Positions 8,979-20,739 are shown, counted from the stretch's first letter. The stretch is DNA of 49,372 bases from Micrococcales bacterium (GCA_017306245.1 JAFKIY010000010.1:1-49372); one strand, 5' to 3'. A program made the numbers and translations. The notes: a model not told the origin generated them from the sequence alone.

Positions 8979-9058
8979 AAACACGGCCGGTTTCATTCCC
9001 GGTGCAACCCGAAATTCAGCCCTCCCCCGGGCTGTCGCATGCAGTGGAAGAAGCCCCC

Positions 9059-12000
9059 GTGATTCTGCGCAAAGTGGGTGCTGCCGTTGGCGTCAGCGCT
9101 CTGGTCCTCGCCTCGATCCTCGCCGGGTCGACGGCGGCGTACGCTGCGGTCCCCTCCCCGCCGACGATCGACGTGACGTATTCGCCGTGGATCACCACCG
9201 AGACGACCGCCCAAATCACGGGTGTCGCGGATGACGACGTCTCCTCGATCACGCTCACCGTGCAGAACGATGTGGCCACCGGGTTCTACTGTTCGACCCC
9301 GATGGACGCGGGCCCCGGAACCACGACCTGGAGTTGCACGCCCGGGATCCCGGGCCTGGCCCTGGGCGACAACTACGTGACGGCTACGGCGACCAACGTT
9401 GACGGCACATCCGCGTCGTCGGCCCCGATTCTGATCAAGCGCATCCCGCACCCCGAGATCACCTCCCCCGCGGACGACACGTACACGAACAACACCCAGC
9501 CGACGTTCTCCGGCACCGCGGATGATTCACTCGGCACCATCGACCTGGCCGTCTCCGGGAACCCCAACTTCTGCACGGCGGTGCCGGTTGTGGCCGGGCA
9601 GTGGAGCTGCACGGCGGCGGCCCCCATCCCGGATGGCGACTGGAGTTACCAGGTCAGCCACCCCGGTACGGGCGCAATCGGGTCGATCAGCCAGACCATC
9701 CACATCGACACGGTGCTGTCACCCCTCCTCACCGACATCAACGGCCCGGCCGGCGCCGACGACGGTTCCGGAACGTGGATTGCCGCCGGCACCGACCCCA
9801 CCCCCACCATCACGGGCACGGCGGAGCCGTTCGCCACGATCACGATGTGGCAGGACTACTCCGAGGTCGGTTGCCAGGGCGGAGCCCCGGTCGCGAACCT
9901 GTACGGCGACTGGTCGTGCACGCTCGCAACACCGCTGCCGTCGAACCCGACCCCGAGCCCCCAGGTGTACATTTTCGGAAGCCAGCAGACCGATCCGGCG
10001 GGAAACACCAACGTCGGTTCATCCCCCGACCCGCAGCTCCGATACACCTACACCGACATCACGGCCCCGCAGCCCCCGGTCGTGACGTCGCCGATCGGAA
10101 CCCTCACCGCGGGCATGAACCGCGTGATCACGAACAGCACGGGCGCCACCGTAACCGGCACGGGTGAACCCGGAGCCACCCTGAACGTCGTCGGCAACAC
10201 CTGCATGATCGTGCCGACGATCGTCGACTCGGGCGGCAACTGGTCCTGCCAGCTCACGACACCCATGATCCCCGACGGCAATCATGACGTGTTCTTCGGG
10301 CTGACCGACCCGGCCTCGAACTCGTCGCCGCTGGCCAGCCCGGGGGTGCGCTTCGCCGTGGACACCCTGGCGCCCGCGGCGCCGGACGTCTCGACACCGT
10401 CGGGGCCCGTCGTCGGCGGTGTGATCCAGGCGACCACGACGAACCCGCACCCGGTCATCACCGGGTTCGCAGAGATCGGCGCGACCGTGGACATCGTGCG
10501 GGGCGGATCCATGCCCGTCCCGTGCGTCGGCGGTGCACCGATCGGAGACGAAGGCGGATTCACCTGTACGGTCGCCGCCGCCCTCAGCCCGGGGGTGTAC
10601 TACTTCGGTTTCGCACAAACCGATGTTGCGGGGAACTCGAGCGGCTCACCGGTCACCAAACTCCGCCTCACGGTTGCCAGCCCGCCACCCCCGCCGCCTG
10701 CAAACACGCCCGAACTCCCGACCCTCGGGCTGCAATGGTTCCTCAAGTTCGCCACCAGCTCAGAAGACCCCGCACCGGGCCAGAACGTCACGCTGACCGG
10801 ATCCGATTTGCCACCGGGATCCATCGTGTCGGCGGAACTCCACTCGACACCGACCCCGCTGGGCACCTCTGTCGTGAAGGATGACGGCACGTTCGTGCTC
10901 AACACCGTCATCCCGAACACCGTGGAGCCGGGCGCACACCACTACGTCGTCACCGTGACACCGTCGGATGGCAAAGCCCAGACCGCCGAGATTCCGGTCA
11001 CCGTGGTTGCGGCTCCACTGCCGACCGCTCCTGCGGCCCCGGCCGCCGCACCAACCAGCGCACCGAGCAGCGCCGGTAGCGCGGGCGCGTCCTCGGGCGG
11101 TGCCGCCCGCGGATCGGGTCCCCCGACACCACGGGATACGCCCGCTGCGCCGAATTCGCTGAGCCATGCAATCCCCACGTTCCAGGACATCGTTTCCAGC
11201 CCCGCCATTGTGGGTGCCGCCGCCGCAAGCAGCCTCGCGCTGCTGTTCCTGGTCGCGTTCCCCGCGGAGATCCTCAACTCAACCCTCGACGAAAACTACG
11301 AACGCATCTTCGGCAGGCTGCCCAAAGCGAAGCTGCCGTGGCTGGACCGGATGCGCACGCGCCTGAAGCGCGTCCCCGTAGTCGGCGGGCTCACCCTCAC
11401 GACCCTTGCGGCCCTCATCCTGAGTTTCGCGGACCCGCACTTCGGATTCGACCTCGCCTCGATCCGGCTGTTCCTCGCATGCGCCATCGGGATGTTCGTG
11501 CTCGGGTATGTCGCCAATGCGGTGACCGGGCTGATTCTCCGCAGGCGCTGGAGCATCACCTCCGTGATCGAACTTCAACCGTTCGGGCTCCTCGTCGCGC
11601 TCGCCGGCGTCATCCTGTCCCGCGTGCTGGACTTCGCCCCCGGTTTGCTCATCGGGCTCGTCCTCGCGCTCTCGCTGAGTGCCAGCGCCACGCTCAAGGA
11701 AGAATCGCGCGCCGTGCTCATTTGGGCTGCCGTCATCCTCGGGCTGGCCGTCGCGAGCTGGGTCGCGTACAGCCTGTTCGCCGGTGCCTTCTCGCCGGGG
11801 ACATTCGCGGGAGCCCTCGTGGACGATTCCCTCGTCGCAATCGCGACGGAAGGGGTGTCCGGGCTCATCATCGGAATGCTGCCGCTCGGGTTCCTCGACG
11901 GGCGGAGCGTGTTCCGGCACTCGAAGTGGCAGTGGCTCGGCACCTACCTCGTGACGCTCATCGCGTTCTTCGTGATCGTCGTGCCGAGCGGCGCCCTGTG

Positions 12001-12181
12001 GGGCGGGATCGACGGACCGTTTTGGGTGTGGCTCATCGTGGTGCTCGCGTTCGCGACGCTGTGCGTCGGGGTGTACCTGTGGTTCCGGATTCACCCCGAG
12101 TCGGAGGAGGACAGTGCGGATGTGGCAAGCGCGGAGGAGTCCGTCACCGGCAACCGGCAGACGAAGTCGCTGCACAGGTAG
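9059..12181 (+). CDS. Secreted Ig-like-repeat protein with C-terminal polytopic membrane domain
   Basis: Start chosen at GTG 9059, with GGAAG about 8 nt upstream, because it begins a clean signal peptide ([17 protein letters not shown]...AYAA). The GTG at 9002 would add 19 hydrophilic residues. The 1,040-residue product has extracellular Ig-like repeats recognised by [24 protein letters not shown] and [13 protein letters not shown] further beta domain ([12 protein letters not shown]), a Pro/Ala/Ser linker (about residues 670-720) and about seven C-terminal transmembrane helices follow, including an FGLLVALAG segment near residue 840. The layout resembles actinobacterial FGLLP-motif membrane proteins. 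A role in cell-surface adhesion or envelope structure is inference. Its last 91 bp overlap the end of the convergent YyaL-type gene. Confidence 0.8.
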   Translation: MILRKVGAAVGVSALVLASILAGSTAAYAAVPSPPTIDVTYSPWITTETTAQITGVADDDVSSITLTVQNDVATGFYCSTPMDAGPGTTTWSCTPGIPGLALGDNYVTATATNVDGTSASSAPILIKRIPHPEITSPADDTYTNNTQPTFSGTADDSLGTIDLAVSGNPNFCTAVPVVAGQWSCTAAAPIPDGDWSYQVSHPGTGAIGSISQTIHIDTVLSPLLTDINGPAGADDGSGTWIAAGTDPTPTITGTAEPFATITMWQDYSEVGCQGGAPVANLYGDWSCTLATPLPSNPTPSPQVYIFGSQQTDPAGNTNVGSSPDPQLRYTYTDITAPQPPVVTSPIGTLTAGMNRVITNSTGATVTGTGEPGATLNVVGNTCMIVPTIVDSGGNWSCQLTTPMIPDGNHDVFFGLTDPASNSSPLASPGVRFAVDTLAPAAPDVSTPSGPVVGGVIQATTTNPHPVITGFAEIGATVDIVRGGSMPVPCVGGAPIGDEGGFTCTVAAALSPGVYYFGFAQTDVAGNSSGSPVTKLRLTVASPPPPPPANTPELPTLGLQWFLKFATSSEDPAPGQNVTLTGSDLPPGSIVSAELHSTPTPLGTSVVKDDGTFVLNTVIPNTVEPGAHHYVVTVTPSDGKAQTAEIPVTVVAAPLPTAPAAPAAAPTSAPSSAGSAGASSGGAARGSGPPTPRDTPAAPNSLSHAIPTFQDIVSSPAIVGAAAASSLALLFLVAFPAEILNSTLDENYERIFGRLPKAKLPWLDRMRTRLKRVPVVGGLTLTTLAALILSFADPHFGFDLASIRLFLACAIGMFVLGYVANAVTGLILRRRWSITSVIELQPFGLLVALAGVILSRVLDFAPGLLIGLVLALSLSASATLKEESRAVLIWAAVILGLAVASWVAYSLFAGAFSPGTFAGALVDDSLVAIATEGVSGLIIGMLPLGFLDGRSVFRHSKWQWLGTYLVTLIAFFVIVVPSGALWGGIDGPFWVWLIVVLAFATLCVGVYLWFRIHPESEEDSADVASAEESVTGNRQTKSLHR

Positions 12182-13959
12182 GCGGTTGCGACGCCGCCCT
12201 GAAGCGTGCGTCCCTCAAGCAGTTCGAATCCTGCCGCCGACCACTCCTCTGCCGCCGCCGCGGACACGGTGATGGCGATTCCCCCCGCGGTGTGCCAGGT
12301 GCGGGCGTAGTCCGCGAGCTCGGCCGCAGGGTCGTCCGACACGACCACGAGCTGGGTCGGCGGGGATGCCAGCGCGGACATGACGGCGAGCGCGGCGCCG
12401 AAGCCGAGCGGCTGCAGCGGGGCGAGCGCGGCGACGTTCTCCATGGCGCGCTCCGCCTGCGCGAGGTAGTCGCGGCTGGCCGTGAGCAGGTAGAGCTCGC
12501 GCGCCGCGGCGGCGAGCGCACTGGTGCCGGACGGCAGCGCACCCTCCGTGGGGTCGAAGTTCGCGTCGATCCCGAATCCGGCGAGCACCGGGTCGCCGCC
12601 GCCGGGGATCGCGAATCCGCCCTCCGTCACGCACGCGTCGACGAGCTTCTGCGCCTCCAGCGCCCACCGAGCCTCCCCCGTCGCGAGCGCCAAATTCAGG
12701 AATCCGCGCGCGAGTAGCCCGTAATCTTCCAGCGTCGCCCTTGCAGTAGAAGGCTTCCCGTCCAGAGTCGCACGTGCGAGTTCCCCCGATTCCTGAATTT
12801 GCAGACGCAGGATGCCGGTTGCGACGTCGCAAGCAGCATCCACCCAGTCGGGCCGAGCGAAGCGCAAACCGGCAGACGCCAGAGCCCCGATAGCGAGGCC
12901 GTTCCAGCCGGTGAGCACCTTTTCGTCGAGAGCGGGCGGCGTCTGTTTCGCGCGGTCGGCCGCGGACAGCGCGTAGTAGTCGCCCTCGGTGAGGTGACCG
13001 TCCACGATGCTCTCGCTGTTCTGGGCTGACGCGAAGCCGCCGCCGGGCAGTTTCATCGTGCCGAGGAGGAAGTTGACTATGCCGGTCGCCGCATCGCGCG
13101 CGAGTTCCCCTCGCTCCGGCACCTGTATTGCCAGGCGGGCATATGCGCCGAGCAATTGCGCGTTGTCGTAGAGCATGCGTTCGTAGTGCGGCTCGGTCCA
13201 GTCCGCGCGGGTCGCGTAGCGGAAGAAGCCGCCCTCGACCGTGTCTCTCAGACCGGATTTCGCCATCGCGGTGAGCGTGCGGTCCGCGAGCGCGACCGAC
13301 TCGGCGGAGCCGTGATCGAGCAGGAAGTCGAGGACGGGCGCGACCGGGAACTTCGGCGCCGTGCCGAAACCGCCGAACTGAGTGTCCTCGTTCGCGGCGA
13401 GCAGATCGACCACGGCATCCAGCGCGGCACGATCGGGAAGAGGCGACGCCTCCCTCGAACCGTGTGCTCGGATCGCCGCCGCCACGTCCGCTGCGTTCTC
13501 CAGGACTTCGCCGCGGCGGCTCGCCCAGGCATCCGACACGCCGTCCAGCACCTGGCGGAACGACGGGATTCCACGCATCGCATCCGGCGGCCAGTACGTT
13601 CCGGCGAAAAACGCATTACCCTGCGGCGTCACGAACACGTTGAGCGGCCAGCCCAGATTCTGGGTGAACGCACTTGCCGCGGTGAGGTAGCCGGAGTCGA
13701 CCTCCGGGTGCTCCTCCCGATCGACCTTGATCGCCACGAAGTTCGCGTTCAACAGTTTCGCGATAGCGGGGTCACTGAAGCTTTCGCGGGCCATCACATG
13801 GCACCAGTGGCACGTGGAATAGCCGATCGACACGAACACGGGAACTTCGCGCCGCGCGGCCTCAGCGAATGGCTCCGGCCCCCACTGTTGCCAGTCAACC
13901 GGGTTCGACGCGTGTTGGCGCAGGTAAGGACTCAGCGCATCCGCGAGCATATTGGGCAT
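12091..13959 (-). CDS. Thioredoxin-domain protein, YyaL/SSP411 (DUF255) family
   Basis: A 622-residue soluble protein. The N-terminal thioredoxin-like domain has the family signature [11 protein letters not shown] and a CHWC redox motif in STCHWCHVM (near residue 50), then an (alpha/alpha)6-barrel region typical of YyaL/spermatogenesis-associated protein 20. Full family length is preserved, ending in [13 protein letters not shown]. The biochemical function of the family is not established. The 3' end overlaps the convergent Ig-repeat gene by 91 bp, so both stop codons lie inside the other gene. An alternative ATG three codons downstream (13950) is possible. Confidence 0.88.
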   Translation of the reverse strand: MPNMLADALSPYLRQHASNPVDWQQWGPEPFAEAARREVPVFVSIGYSTCHWCHVMARESFSDPAIAKLLNANFVAIKVDREEHPEVDSGYLTAASAFTQNLGWPLNVFVTPQGNAFFAGTYWPPDAMRGIPSFRQVLDGVSDAWASRRGEVLENAADVAAAIRAHGSREASPLPDRAALDAVVDLLAANEDTQFGGFGTAPKFPVAPVLDFLLDHGSAESVALADRTLTAMAKSGLRDTVEGGFFRYATRADWTEPHYERMLYDNAQLLGAYARLAIQVPERGELARDAATGIVNFLLGTMKLPGGGFASAQNSESIVDGHLTEGDYYALSAADRAKQTPPALDEKVLTGWNGLAIGALASAGLRFARPDWVDAACDVATGILRLQIQESGELARATLDGKPSTARATLEDYGLLARGFLNLALATGEARWALEAQKLVDACVTEGGFAIPGGGDPVLAGFGIDANFDPTEGALPSGTSALAAAARELYLLTASRDYLAQAERAMENVAALAPLQPLGFGAALAVMSALASPPTQLVVVSDDPAAELADYARTWHTAGGIAITVSAAAAEEWSAAGFELLEGRTLQGGVATAYLCSDFVCRLPVTDSSALATSALSSSDSG

Positions 13960-14022
13960 AGTCCCACGCTACGCTGCGCCTTCGCCGGCCGCTGGGGAGC
14001 GCAGCGGGGATACGCTGGGATC

Positions 14023-14655
14023 ATGCGTTCGCGACCGTCGGTGACCGGCACGATCGACCTTGCCCTGCCGGAGTTCGAGGATCCGCCGGCGGATCCGATG
14101 CCGCTTCTGGTTTCCTGGGTTGATGCCGCCGAGAAGCTTGGGGTGCTCGAGCCGTACAACGTCGCGATCGCGACAACCGACGACGACGGCGACGTGACCA
14201 ACCGTTTCGTGCTCGCCAAGGTGTTCGACCGCGACGGCATGACGTTCGCGACCAACACGAGCAGCGCCAAGGGGCGGCAGCTGACCGCCCATCCGCGGGC
14301 GGCCGCGGTCCTCTACTGGCGGGAGACCCGTCAGCAAGTGCGGCTCACCGGGCCAGTCGAGGTCCTCACCGCGGCCGAATCCGACGAGATCTGGGTAGAC
14401 CGGTCGGTGCAGTCCCAGGCGGCGGCGACGGCATCCCTGCAGAGCGAACTGCTCCCGGATGACGCCGAGTACCGCGCCGAAGCGACGAAGCTCGCGGAGC
14501 CCGGCATCCCGCTGCCGCGACCCGACGACTGGAACGGGTACCGGCTTCGCCCGGACTCGATCGAATTCTGGCACGGCGGCGCAGACCGGATGCATCGGCG
14601 GCTGCGCTACGACCGCGACGCGTCGGGCTGGCGCCACGTGCGCCTCTACCCGTAA
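14023..14655 (+). CDS. pdxH: Pyridoxamine 5'-phosphate oxidase
   Basis: FMN-dependent oxidase converting pyridoxine/pyridoxamine 5'-phosphate to PLP. The 210-residue split-barrel protein has the FMN-site segments RFVLAKVFDRDG and FATNTSSAKGRQL, and RQVRLTG-like strand residues (QQVRLTGPVEVL). The substrate-binding end is PDDWNGYRLRPDSIEFW...W-HVRLYP, the family RLxP terminus. The ATG at 14023 matches the usual N-terminus; the frame is open upstream only because it runs antisense to the YyaL gene. It is divergent from that gene with 63 bp between them. Confidence 0.88.
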   Translation: MRSRPSVTGTIDLALPEFEDPPADPMPLLVSWVDAAEKLGVLEPYNVAIATTDDDGDVTNRFVLAKVFDRDGMTFATNTSSAKGRQLTAHPRAAAVLYWRETRQQVRLTGPVEVLTAAESDEIWVDRSVQSQAAATASLQSELLPDDAEYRAEATKLAEPGIPLPRPDDWNGYRLRPDSIEFWHGGADRMHRRLRYDRDASGWRHVRLYP

Positions 14656-14663
14656 CTTCTGCT

Positions 14664-14755
14664 GGCTCCCTTCGAGACGGACGCTGCGCGGCCTCCTCAG
14701 GGAACGATTTATCCGCTCCCTGAGGAGCCGACGACGTCGGCGTCTCGAAGGGAGC
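14664..14755. repeat. Two REP-like elements head to head (copy b), likely bidirectional terminator
   Basis: GGCTCCCTTCGAGACG (14664-14679) is the exact reverse complement of CGTCTCGAAGGGAGCC (14740-14755). CTCCTCAGGGAACG and CGCTCCCTGAGGAG lie inside it around an ATTTAT centre. It is therefore two family elements in inverted orientation forming a cruciform of about 92 bp. It sits between the convergent stops of pdxH and the aldo/keto reductase, where a hairpin could end both transcripts. Confidence 0.8.
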
Positions 14756-14767
14756 CGACGGTGACTC

Positions 14768-15598
<831 letters not shown>

Positions 15599-16387
15599 CT
15601 AGGTCGACTTCCCGCGCCGCGGAGAGCTGAGCGCGCTCCACGCCAGCTGCACGGCCGCGTAGACGAGCAGGAGCGCGAACAGGATGCTGCCGAGCATCGG
15701 CGGAACCGCCCACGCGAGCGCTGCCCCGCCGATGGAGGCGGGGACGGCGAGCAGGCCGATGATCGCGGCAGACGTGAGGTCGGTGTGCCCTCGCCGAACG
15801 TTCGCGAGCGTGCCGGTAACCGCGGTGGGGATCATCATGAGCAGCGACGTGCCCTTCGCCACGAGGTCGCCGATGCCGAACACGAGCATGAGGGCCGGAA
15901 CCACGAACACGCCCCCGCCGATCCCCAGAAGTCCGGACAGGGTGCCGGTCACCACCCCGAGCGCGAGAAGGCCCGCGATCACCCACGGGCCGTAATCCAG
16001 CATTGCCGACCGGTCCGGCACGAGGAAGAACAGACGTGCGGCGACGAGCACGAGGAATCCGACGAAAATCCAGCGGAGGGTCAGTTGGGGAATCTTATGC
16101 AGCAGCCAGGTACCCAGCAGCGAACCGCCGATCGCGCCAGCCGCGAGCAGGGCGCCGGCGATCCAGTCGACGGAACCGTGGGCGGCGTAGGCAATCATTC
16201 CGGAGACGGCCGTTGGAAGGACCGCGGCAAGGGAGGTTCCGCTCGCCCGCCTCTGCGCGTATCCGACGAACACAATCAACAGCGGCACGAGGATGACGCC
16301 GCCGCCCACTCCGAACAGGCCGGAGAAGAACCCGACCACGAGGCCGATCGCAGCGAGGCGGACAATGCTGCCCCGGGTCTGAGTCAC
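15599..16387 (-). CDS. TauE/SafE (DUF81) family membrane permease
   Basis: A 262-residue polytopic membrane protein starting from GTG. It has the internal duplication typical of the family: FSGLFGVGGGVILVPLL (about 21-37) and LSGLLGIGGGVFVVPAL (about 150-166). Seven to eight hydrophobic helices are visible. Family members export or import sulfite, sulfoacetate or other organic anions. Its place just after prpC suggests, but does not prove, transport of a small carboxylate or sulfonate. Confidence 0.88.
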   Translation of the reverse strand: MTQTRGSIVRLAAIGLVVGFFSGLFGVGGGVILVPLLIVFVGYAQRRASGTSLAAVLPTAVSGMIAYAAHGSVDWIAGALLAAGAIGGSLLGTWLLHKIPQLTLRWIFVGFLVLVAARLFFLVPDRSAMLDYGPWVIAGLLALGVVTGTLSGLLGIGGGVFVVPALMLVFGIGDLVAKGTSLLMMIPTAVTGTLANVRRGHTDLTSAAIIGLLAVPASIGGAALAWAVPPMLGSILFALLLVYAAVQLAWSALSSPRRGKST

Positions 16388-16406
16388 CCTACGAGGTTAC
16401 TGCCGC

Positions 16407-17531
16407 TCACTCGCCCGCGGTCGCGACGTGCCGCTCCGGCACGCCGTCGTACGCGGAAAGCGGGCGGATGAGCGAGTTCGAGGCGAGCTGCTCCATGATG
16501 TGGGCGGTCCAGCCGGTGATCCGTGCCATGACGAACAGCGGCGTGAACATCTCCGTGTCGAACCCGATGAGGTGGTACGCGGGCCCCGACGGGTAGTCGA
16601 GGTTCGGTTTGATGCCCTTGCGGTCATCCATCGTCTTCTCGAGCACCGTGTAGAGCTCCATCAGGTCCGGTCGATCGTATTCGGTGATGAGCGTGTCGAG
16701 GGCCGCCTTCATAGTGGGAACGCGCGAGTCGCCGTTCTTGTACACGCGGTGGCCGAAGCCCATGATTTTGCGTTTCTCGGCGAGCGCCTTGTCCAGCCAC
16801 GCTTCGGCCTTGTCCGCCGTTCCAATCTCCTCGAACACGTGCATGACGGCCTCGTTGGCGCCGCCGTGCAGGGGGCCCTTGAGCGCGCCGACGGCGGCGG
16901 TCACGGCGGAGTACAGATCCGACAGCGTGCTCGCAACCACGCGCGCGGTGAACGTCGAGGCGTTGAAGGAGTGCTCGGCGTACAGGATCATCGACACGTC
17001 GAACGCGTTCACGACCGTGATGTCCGGCACATCGCCGAACGTCATGTGCAGGAAGTTGGCGGAGAACGCGAGGTCGTCGCGGGGCTCGACGAGCTCCAGG
17101 CCGCGCCGACGACGCTGGTCGTAGGCGACGATCGCGGGAAGTTGCGCCATCAGGTAGATGGAGCGCTCCTCGTCGGTGTCGCGGGTTCCCTCCGGCCCGC
17201 CGTCGTCGCACGCGCCCATGACGCTCACCGCGGTGCGCACGACATCCATCGGGTGGGCGCTGAGCGGCAACTCGTCGATGACGCGCTTGATGCGGGGTTC
17301 CAGTGCGCGCTGCGAGCGTTCCATTTTCTGGAACGCGTCCAACTGCACGGGCGTGGGCAGTTCACCGTTCCACAGCAGGTAGGCGACCTCCTCGAACTGG
17401 CAGTTCTCGGCAAGCTCCTGCACGGGGTATCCGCGGTACAGGAGCGAGTTGGTGTCCGGGTTGACCTTGGAGATTGCGGTGGTGTCGACGACGACGCCGG
17501 CAAGGCCCTTATGGATTTCTGGCTCGGTCAT
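16407..17531 (-). CDS. prpC: 2-methylcitrate synthase / citrate synthase family
   Basis: Condenses propionyl-CoA with oxaloacetate to give 2-methylcitrate, the entry step of propionate catabolism. The 374-residue product is the short (type I dimeric) form. Active-site segments are NASTFTARVVASTLSD (His/Asp region), GALKGPLHGGANEAV and GFGHRVYKNGDSR; the last carries the catalytic His-Arg segment. The ATG at 17531 (MTEPEIHKGLAG) is 1 bp after the prpB stop. Assignment as methylcitrate rather than citrate synthase rests on its place behind prpD and prpB. Confidence 0.93.
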   Translation of the reverse strand: MTEPEIHKGLAGVVVDTTAISKVNPDTNSLLYRGYPVQELAENCQFEEVAYLLWNGELPTPVQLDAFQKMERSQRALEPRIKRVIDELPLSAHPMDVVRTAVSVMGACDDGGPEGTRDTDEERSIYLMAQLPAIVAYDQRRRRGLELVEPRDDLAFSANFLHMTFGDVPDITVVNAFDVSMILYAEHSFNASTFTARVVASTLSDLYSAVTAAVGALKGPLHGGANEAVMHVFEEIGTADKAEAWLDKALAEKRKIMGFGHRVYKNGDSRVPTMKAALDTLITEYDRPDLMELYTVLEKTMDDRKGIKPNLDYPSGPAYHLIGFDTEMFTPLFVMARITGWTAHIMEQLASNSLIRPLSAYDGVPERHVATAGE

Positions 17532-17532
17532 G

Positions 17533-18441
17533 TCAGTCCTTGTTGGTCTCGAGGGTGAAGTTGAAGACGCCGGAGTCGAAGGTGTTGTAAGCCTCGTAAT
17601 CCAGAAGTTCGTACAGGCGCGCTCGCGTCTGCATGTCAGCAACTGCTGGTTTCAGCGTACCCTCGGCGAGCAGGGTGTCGAGTCCGCGCTCCGCCGCGCC
17701 CATGGCCAGGCGCAACAGGCTGACCGGGTAAATCACGATGTTGATTCCGACGCCGGCGAGCTGGTCGGTGGTGAACAGCTCGCTCTTGCCGAACTCGGTC
17801 ATGTTCGCCAGAACCGGTACGCTCACGGCTTTGCGGATCGCCTCGAACTCGGAGAGGTCCCTCATCGCTTCGGGGAAGATCGCGTCGGCGCCGGCATCCA
17901 CGAGCGCCTTCGCGCGGTCGATCGCCGCCGGAAGACCTTCCACCGCGCGGATGTCGGTGCGCGCCATGATGAGCAGGTTCGGGTCGCGCCGGGCGGTCGC
18001 CGCGGCACGAATGCGCTGCACGGCGGTTTCCGAGTCCACGACGGCCTTGCCGTCGAGGTGGCCGCAGCGCTTCGGGTTCACCTGGTCTTCGATATGGAGG
18101 CCGGCGACCCCGGCATCCTCGAGCGTTTGCACGGTCCGTGCGACGTTCATGGGTTCGCCGAACCCGGTGTCGGCGTCGACGATCGCGGGGAGGTCGGTCA
18201 TCCGCGCGATCTGGCCGGCGCGCATCGCGACCTCGGTGAGCGTCGTGAGCCCGATGTCCGGGAGCCCGAGGTCCGCGGAGATCACGGCTCCGGAGATGTA
18301 GACGCCGTCGAAGCCCTTGTCCTGGATGAGTTTCGCGCTCAGCGGGTTGAAGGCGCCCGGGAATTGCAGCAGGTCGCCGCTCGCGAGCCGCTCGCGCAGG
18401 AGTTGCCGCTTGGTGGCGGCGGTCACCGTGGAATACAACAT
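17533..18441 (-). CDS. prpB: 2-methylisocitrate lyase
   Basis: ICL/PEP-mutase-fold enzyme cleaving 2-methylisocitrate to pyruvate and succinate. The 302-residue product has LQFPGAFNPLSAKLI, the Mg-binding VDADTGFG (Asp89, Asp91) and the catalytic PKRCGHLDGK motif with Cys126, followed by IMARTDIRAVEG and PVLANMTEFG. The start at 18441 overlaps the prpD stop by one base (TGATG), and prpC follows 1 bp after the stop, so the three genes are translationally coupled. Confidence 0.95.
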   Translation of the reverse strand: MLYSTVTAATKRQLLRERLASGDLLQFPGAFNPLSAKLIQDKGFDGVYISGAVISADLGLPDIGLTTLTEVAMRAGQIARMTDLPAIVDADTGFGEPMNVARTVQTLEDAGVAGLHIEDQVNPKRCGHLDGKAVVDSETAVQRIRAAATARRDPNLLIMARTDIRAVEGLPAAIDRAKALVDAGADAIFPEAMRDLSEFEAIRKAVSVPVLANMTEFGKSELFTTDQLAGVGINIVIYPVSLLRLAMGAAERGLDTLLAEGTLKPAVADMQTRARLYELLDYEAYNTFDSGVFNFTLETNKD

Positions 18442-19973
18442 CAGAAGAGTCCTTCCGGGTTTTGGACGCTCGAGAGCAGTCCGGTCTTCGCGACGACCGT
18501 GAGGCCGCCGAGTTCGTCTGTGCCCAACTCCGGCAACCGCTGCACGAGGGTGAGGAACCGTTCGACTTCTTCCGCCTCGAGCACGTGCTCGGCGAGGGTG
18601 CGGAACTTCGCGACATACTGTTCCCGGGTGAACGGATGCGCCCCGAGCGGGTGGGCATCCGCCACGGCGATCTCGTCGACGATGGTCGAGCCGTCCGTGA
18701 GCGTGATCTCGACGCGGCCGCCGAACGCCTTCTCGTCGGGGTCGATGGTGTGGTAGCGCCGGGTCCATTCGGCGTCTTCCTCCGTCGTGACCTTCTTCCA
18801 CAGGGCTACCGTGTCCGGGCGGTTTGCCCGCTCCGGTGCATAGGAGCGCTCGTGGTGCCACGCGCCATCCTGGAGGGCCACGGTGAAGATGTAGGGAATC
18901 GAGTGGTCGAGGGTTTCGCGGCTCGCGGAGGGGTCGTATTTCTGCGGGTCGTTCGCGCCGGAGCCGATCACATAGTGCGTGTGGTGGCTCGTGTGGATGA
19001 CGATGCTCTCGATCTTGTCGACGCCCTCCGGTCCGGCGAGCTCCGGGTGCTGGTTGTGGAGTTTGCGCGCGAGGTCGATGAGGGCCTGCGCCTGGTATTC
19101 GGCGGAGTGTTCCTTCGTGTAGCTGTCGAGGATCGCGAGCTTCGCTTCGCCGCGGGCAGGCAGCGGCACCGAGTATTTGGCATTCGGGCCGTCGAGCATC
19201 CAGGCGATCACGCCGTCTTCGCCCTCGTAAATCGGGGTGGGGCTGGTCTCGCCGCGCATGGCGCGGTCGACGGCTTCGACGGCCATTTTGCCGGCGAACG
19301 CCGGGGCGTGGGCTTTCCAGCTGGAAATTTCGCCCTTGCGGGACTGGCGCGTGGCGGTCGTGGTGTGCAGTGCCTGGCCGACGGCCTGGAAGATCGTCTC
19401 GTTGTCGAGGCCGAGCAGGGTGCCGATGCCGGCTGCGGCGGAGGGGCCGAGGTGGGCGACATGGTCGATCTTGTGCTCGTGCAGGCAGATCGCTTTCACG
19501 AGGTCGATCTGGATCTCATATCCGGTGGCGATGCCGCGGACGAGGTCGCGCCCGTCGCGCCCGGCGTGCTGGGCGACGGCCAGGATCGGGGGGATGTTGT
19601 CGCCGGGGTGGGAGTAGTCGGCCGCGAGGAACGTGTCGTGGTAGTCGAGTTCGCGCACGGCGACACCGTTCGCCCAGGCAGCCCACTCCGGGCTGAACCG
19701 GCGGTCGAGGGTCTTGCCGAAAACTGTCGCACCGGAGCCGCCAACTGACACCGGATGCGCGTTCGCCTGGCTGCGCGCCGAGACGACGGGGGCGCGCAGA
19801 AGCGACGCGGTGGCGACGGCGGCGTTGTCGATGATGCGGTTGATGACCATGTCGGTGACCTCGTCGGTGACTTCCACCGGGTCGGTTGCGACCTCCGCGA
19901 TCTTCCAGGCGAGCTGGTCCTTGCGGGCGAGGTTCTCTTCGCTCTTGTGTACGCGTACTTCGTGGTTTTCCAT
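18441..19973 (-). CDS. prpD: 2-methylcitrate dehydratase
   Basis: MmgE/PrpD family enzyme that dehydrates 2-methylcitrate. The 510-residue product has [31 protein letters not shown] and [20 protein letters not shown] in the helical domain. The [17 protein letters not shown] segment and a C-terminal alpha/beta domain follow. The start ATG at 19973 is 14 bp after the gntR stop, which makes it the first enzyme of a gntR-prpD-prpB-prpC operon. Confidence 0.94.
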   Translation of the reverse strand: MENHEVRVHKSEENLARKDQLAWKIAEVATDPVEVTDEVTDMVINRIIDNAAVATASLLRAPVVSARSQANAHPVSVGGSGATVFGKTLDRRFSPEWAAWANGVAVRELDYHDTFLAADYSHPGDNIPPILAVAQHAGRDGRDLVRGIATGYEIQIDLVKAICLHEHKIDHVAHLGPSAAAGIGTLLGLDNETIFQAVGQALHTTTATRQSRKGEISSWKAHAPAFAGKMAVEAVDRAMRGETSPTPIYEGEDGVIAWMLDGPNAKYSVPLPARGEAKLAILDSYTKEHSAEYQAQALIDLARKLHNQHPELAGPEGVDKIESIVIHTSHHTHYVIGSGANDPQKYDPSASRETLDHSIPYIFTVALQDGAWHHERSYAPERANRPDTVALWKKVTTEEDAEWTRRYHTIDPDEKAFGGRVEITLTDGSTIVDEIAVADAHPLGAHPFTREQYVAKFRTLAEHVLEAEEVERFLTLVQRLPELGTDELGGLTVVAKTGLLSSVQNPEGLF

Positions 19974-19987
19974 GTGTGACTCTTTTC

Positions 19988-20665
19988 CTATCGTGCGAGG
20001 TTCGCTGAATCGGCGGCTGCGGTTGGTGCGGCCTGGTCGACCGCGGCAAGAATGTGTTTGAGGCTGCGCTTCAGGTGGATGCTCGTGGCGTGCGCGGCGA
20101 GCTCCGGGTCGCCATCGACGATGCCGTCGACGATCATGAGGTGTTCGCGCGCGGAGGCAAGCAGTCGCTCCGGGTTATCTTTGGCAAGGCGCCGGGCACG
20201 TGCCAGGTGCGGGCGAAGCTGGCGGATCGCGGCGAGCAGGAATCGGCTCTGCACCGCATCATCCATGGCGGCGTCGAGGCGGGCGACCAGTTCGTAATAG
20301 GCGTCGTGGCCGTTCGGGTGCTGCAACGATTCGAGTGCGGCGGAGAACTCGTCGCGCAGCGCGACGAAGACGGCCGGATCCCGCCGGGATGCGACGAGGG
20401 AAGCGATCTGCATCTCGAGCACCTGGCGAAGCTCGAATAGTTCGACGATGGTCTGCCGCGATAGCTCGCTCACCACGTAGCCGCGGCCGGAGAGGGCTAC
20501 AAGCAAACCTTCGGCGGCGAGCCGGGCGAACGCTTCGCGGATGGGGGTGCGGGACAGGTTCAGGCGCTGCGCCTGCTCCACCTCGGCGAAAGCGGCGCCG
20601 GGCGGAAACTCACCGTGCAGGATATCGTCGCGGAGAGCAGCGTATGCCGTGTCGCTTGCGCGCAT
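19988..20665 (-). CDS. GntR/FadR (FCD) family transcriptional regulator of the prp operon
   Basis: The 225-residue product has an N-terminal winged helix ([17 protein letters not shown]; recognition helix in [18 protein letters not shown]) and a C-terminal all-helical FCD ligand-binding domain ([15 protein letters not shown] onward). The start is placed at ATG 20665. The frame runs 12 codons further, but that extension would translate through the CTGTATACAG operator. It is the first gene of the gntR-prpDBC run, and two TGTATACA palindromes upstream suggest it represses its own operon until a propionate-derived metabolite binds. Regulation of prp is inference from position. Confidence 0.88.
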   Translation of the reverse strand: MRASDTAYAALRDDILHGEFPPGAAFAEVEQAQRLNLSRTPIREAFARLAAEGLLVALSGRGYVVSELSRQTIVELFELRQVLEMQIASLVASRRDPAVFVALRDEFSAALESLQHPNGHDAYYELVARLDAAMDDAVQSRFLLAAIRQLRPHLARARRLAKDNPERLLASAREHLMIVDGIVDGDPELAAHATSIHLKRSLKHILAAVDQAAPTAAADSANLAR

Positions 20666-20677
20666 CGCTGCTCTTTT

Positions 20678-20687
20678 CTGTATACAG
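20678..20687. promoter_or_regulatory. GntR operator 1
   Basis: Perfect palindrome CTGTATACAG, 13 bp upstream of the gntR start. It shares the TGTATACA core with operator 2. Binding here would block the promoter or early transcribed region of gntR-prpDBC. Confidence 0.6.
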
Positions 20688-20739
20688 AACTCGGGTGCCA
20701 ACCACCGATTCTACGGGTTATGCGCGTTCAAGTCCACAG

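Noticed and set aside
9002..9058. Upstream GTG start for the Ig-repeat protein
   Set aside because: Adds 19 hydrophilic residues before a clean signal peptide, has no ribosome-binding site and would leave almost no leader after the predicted promoter.
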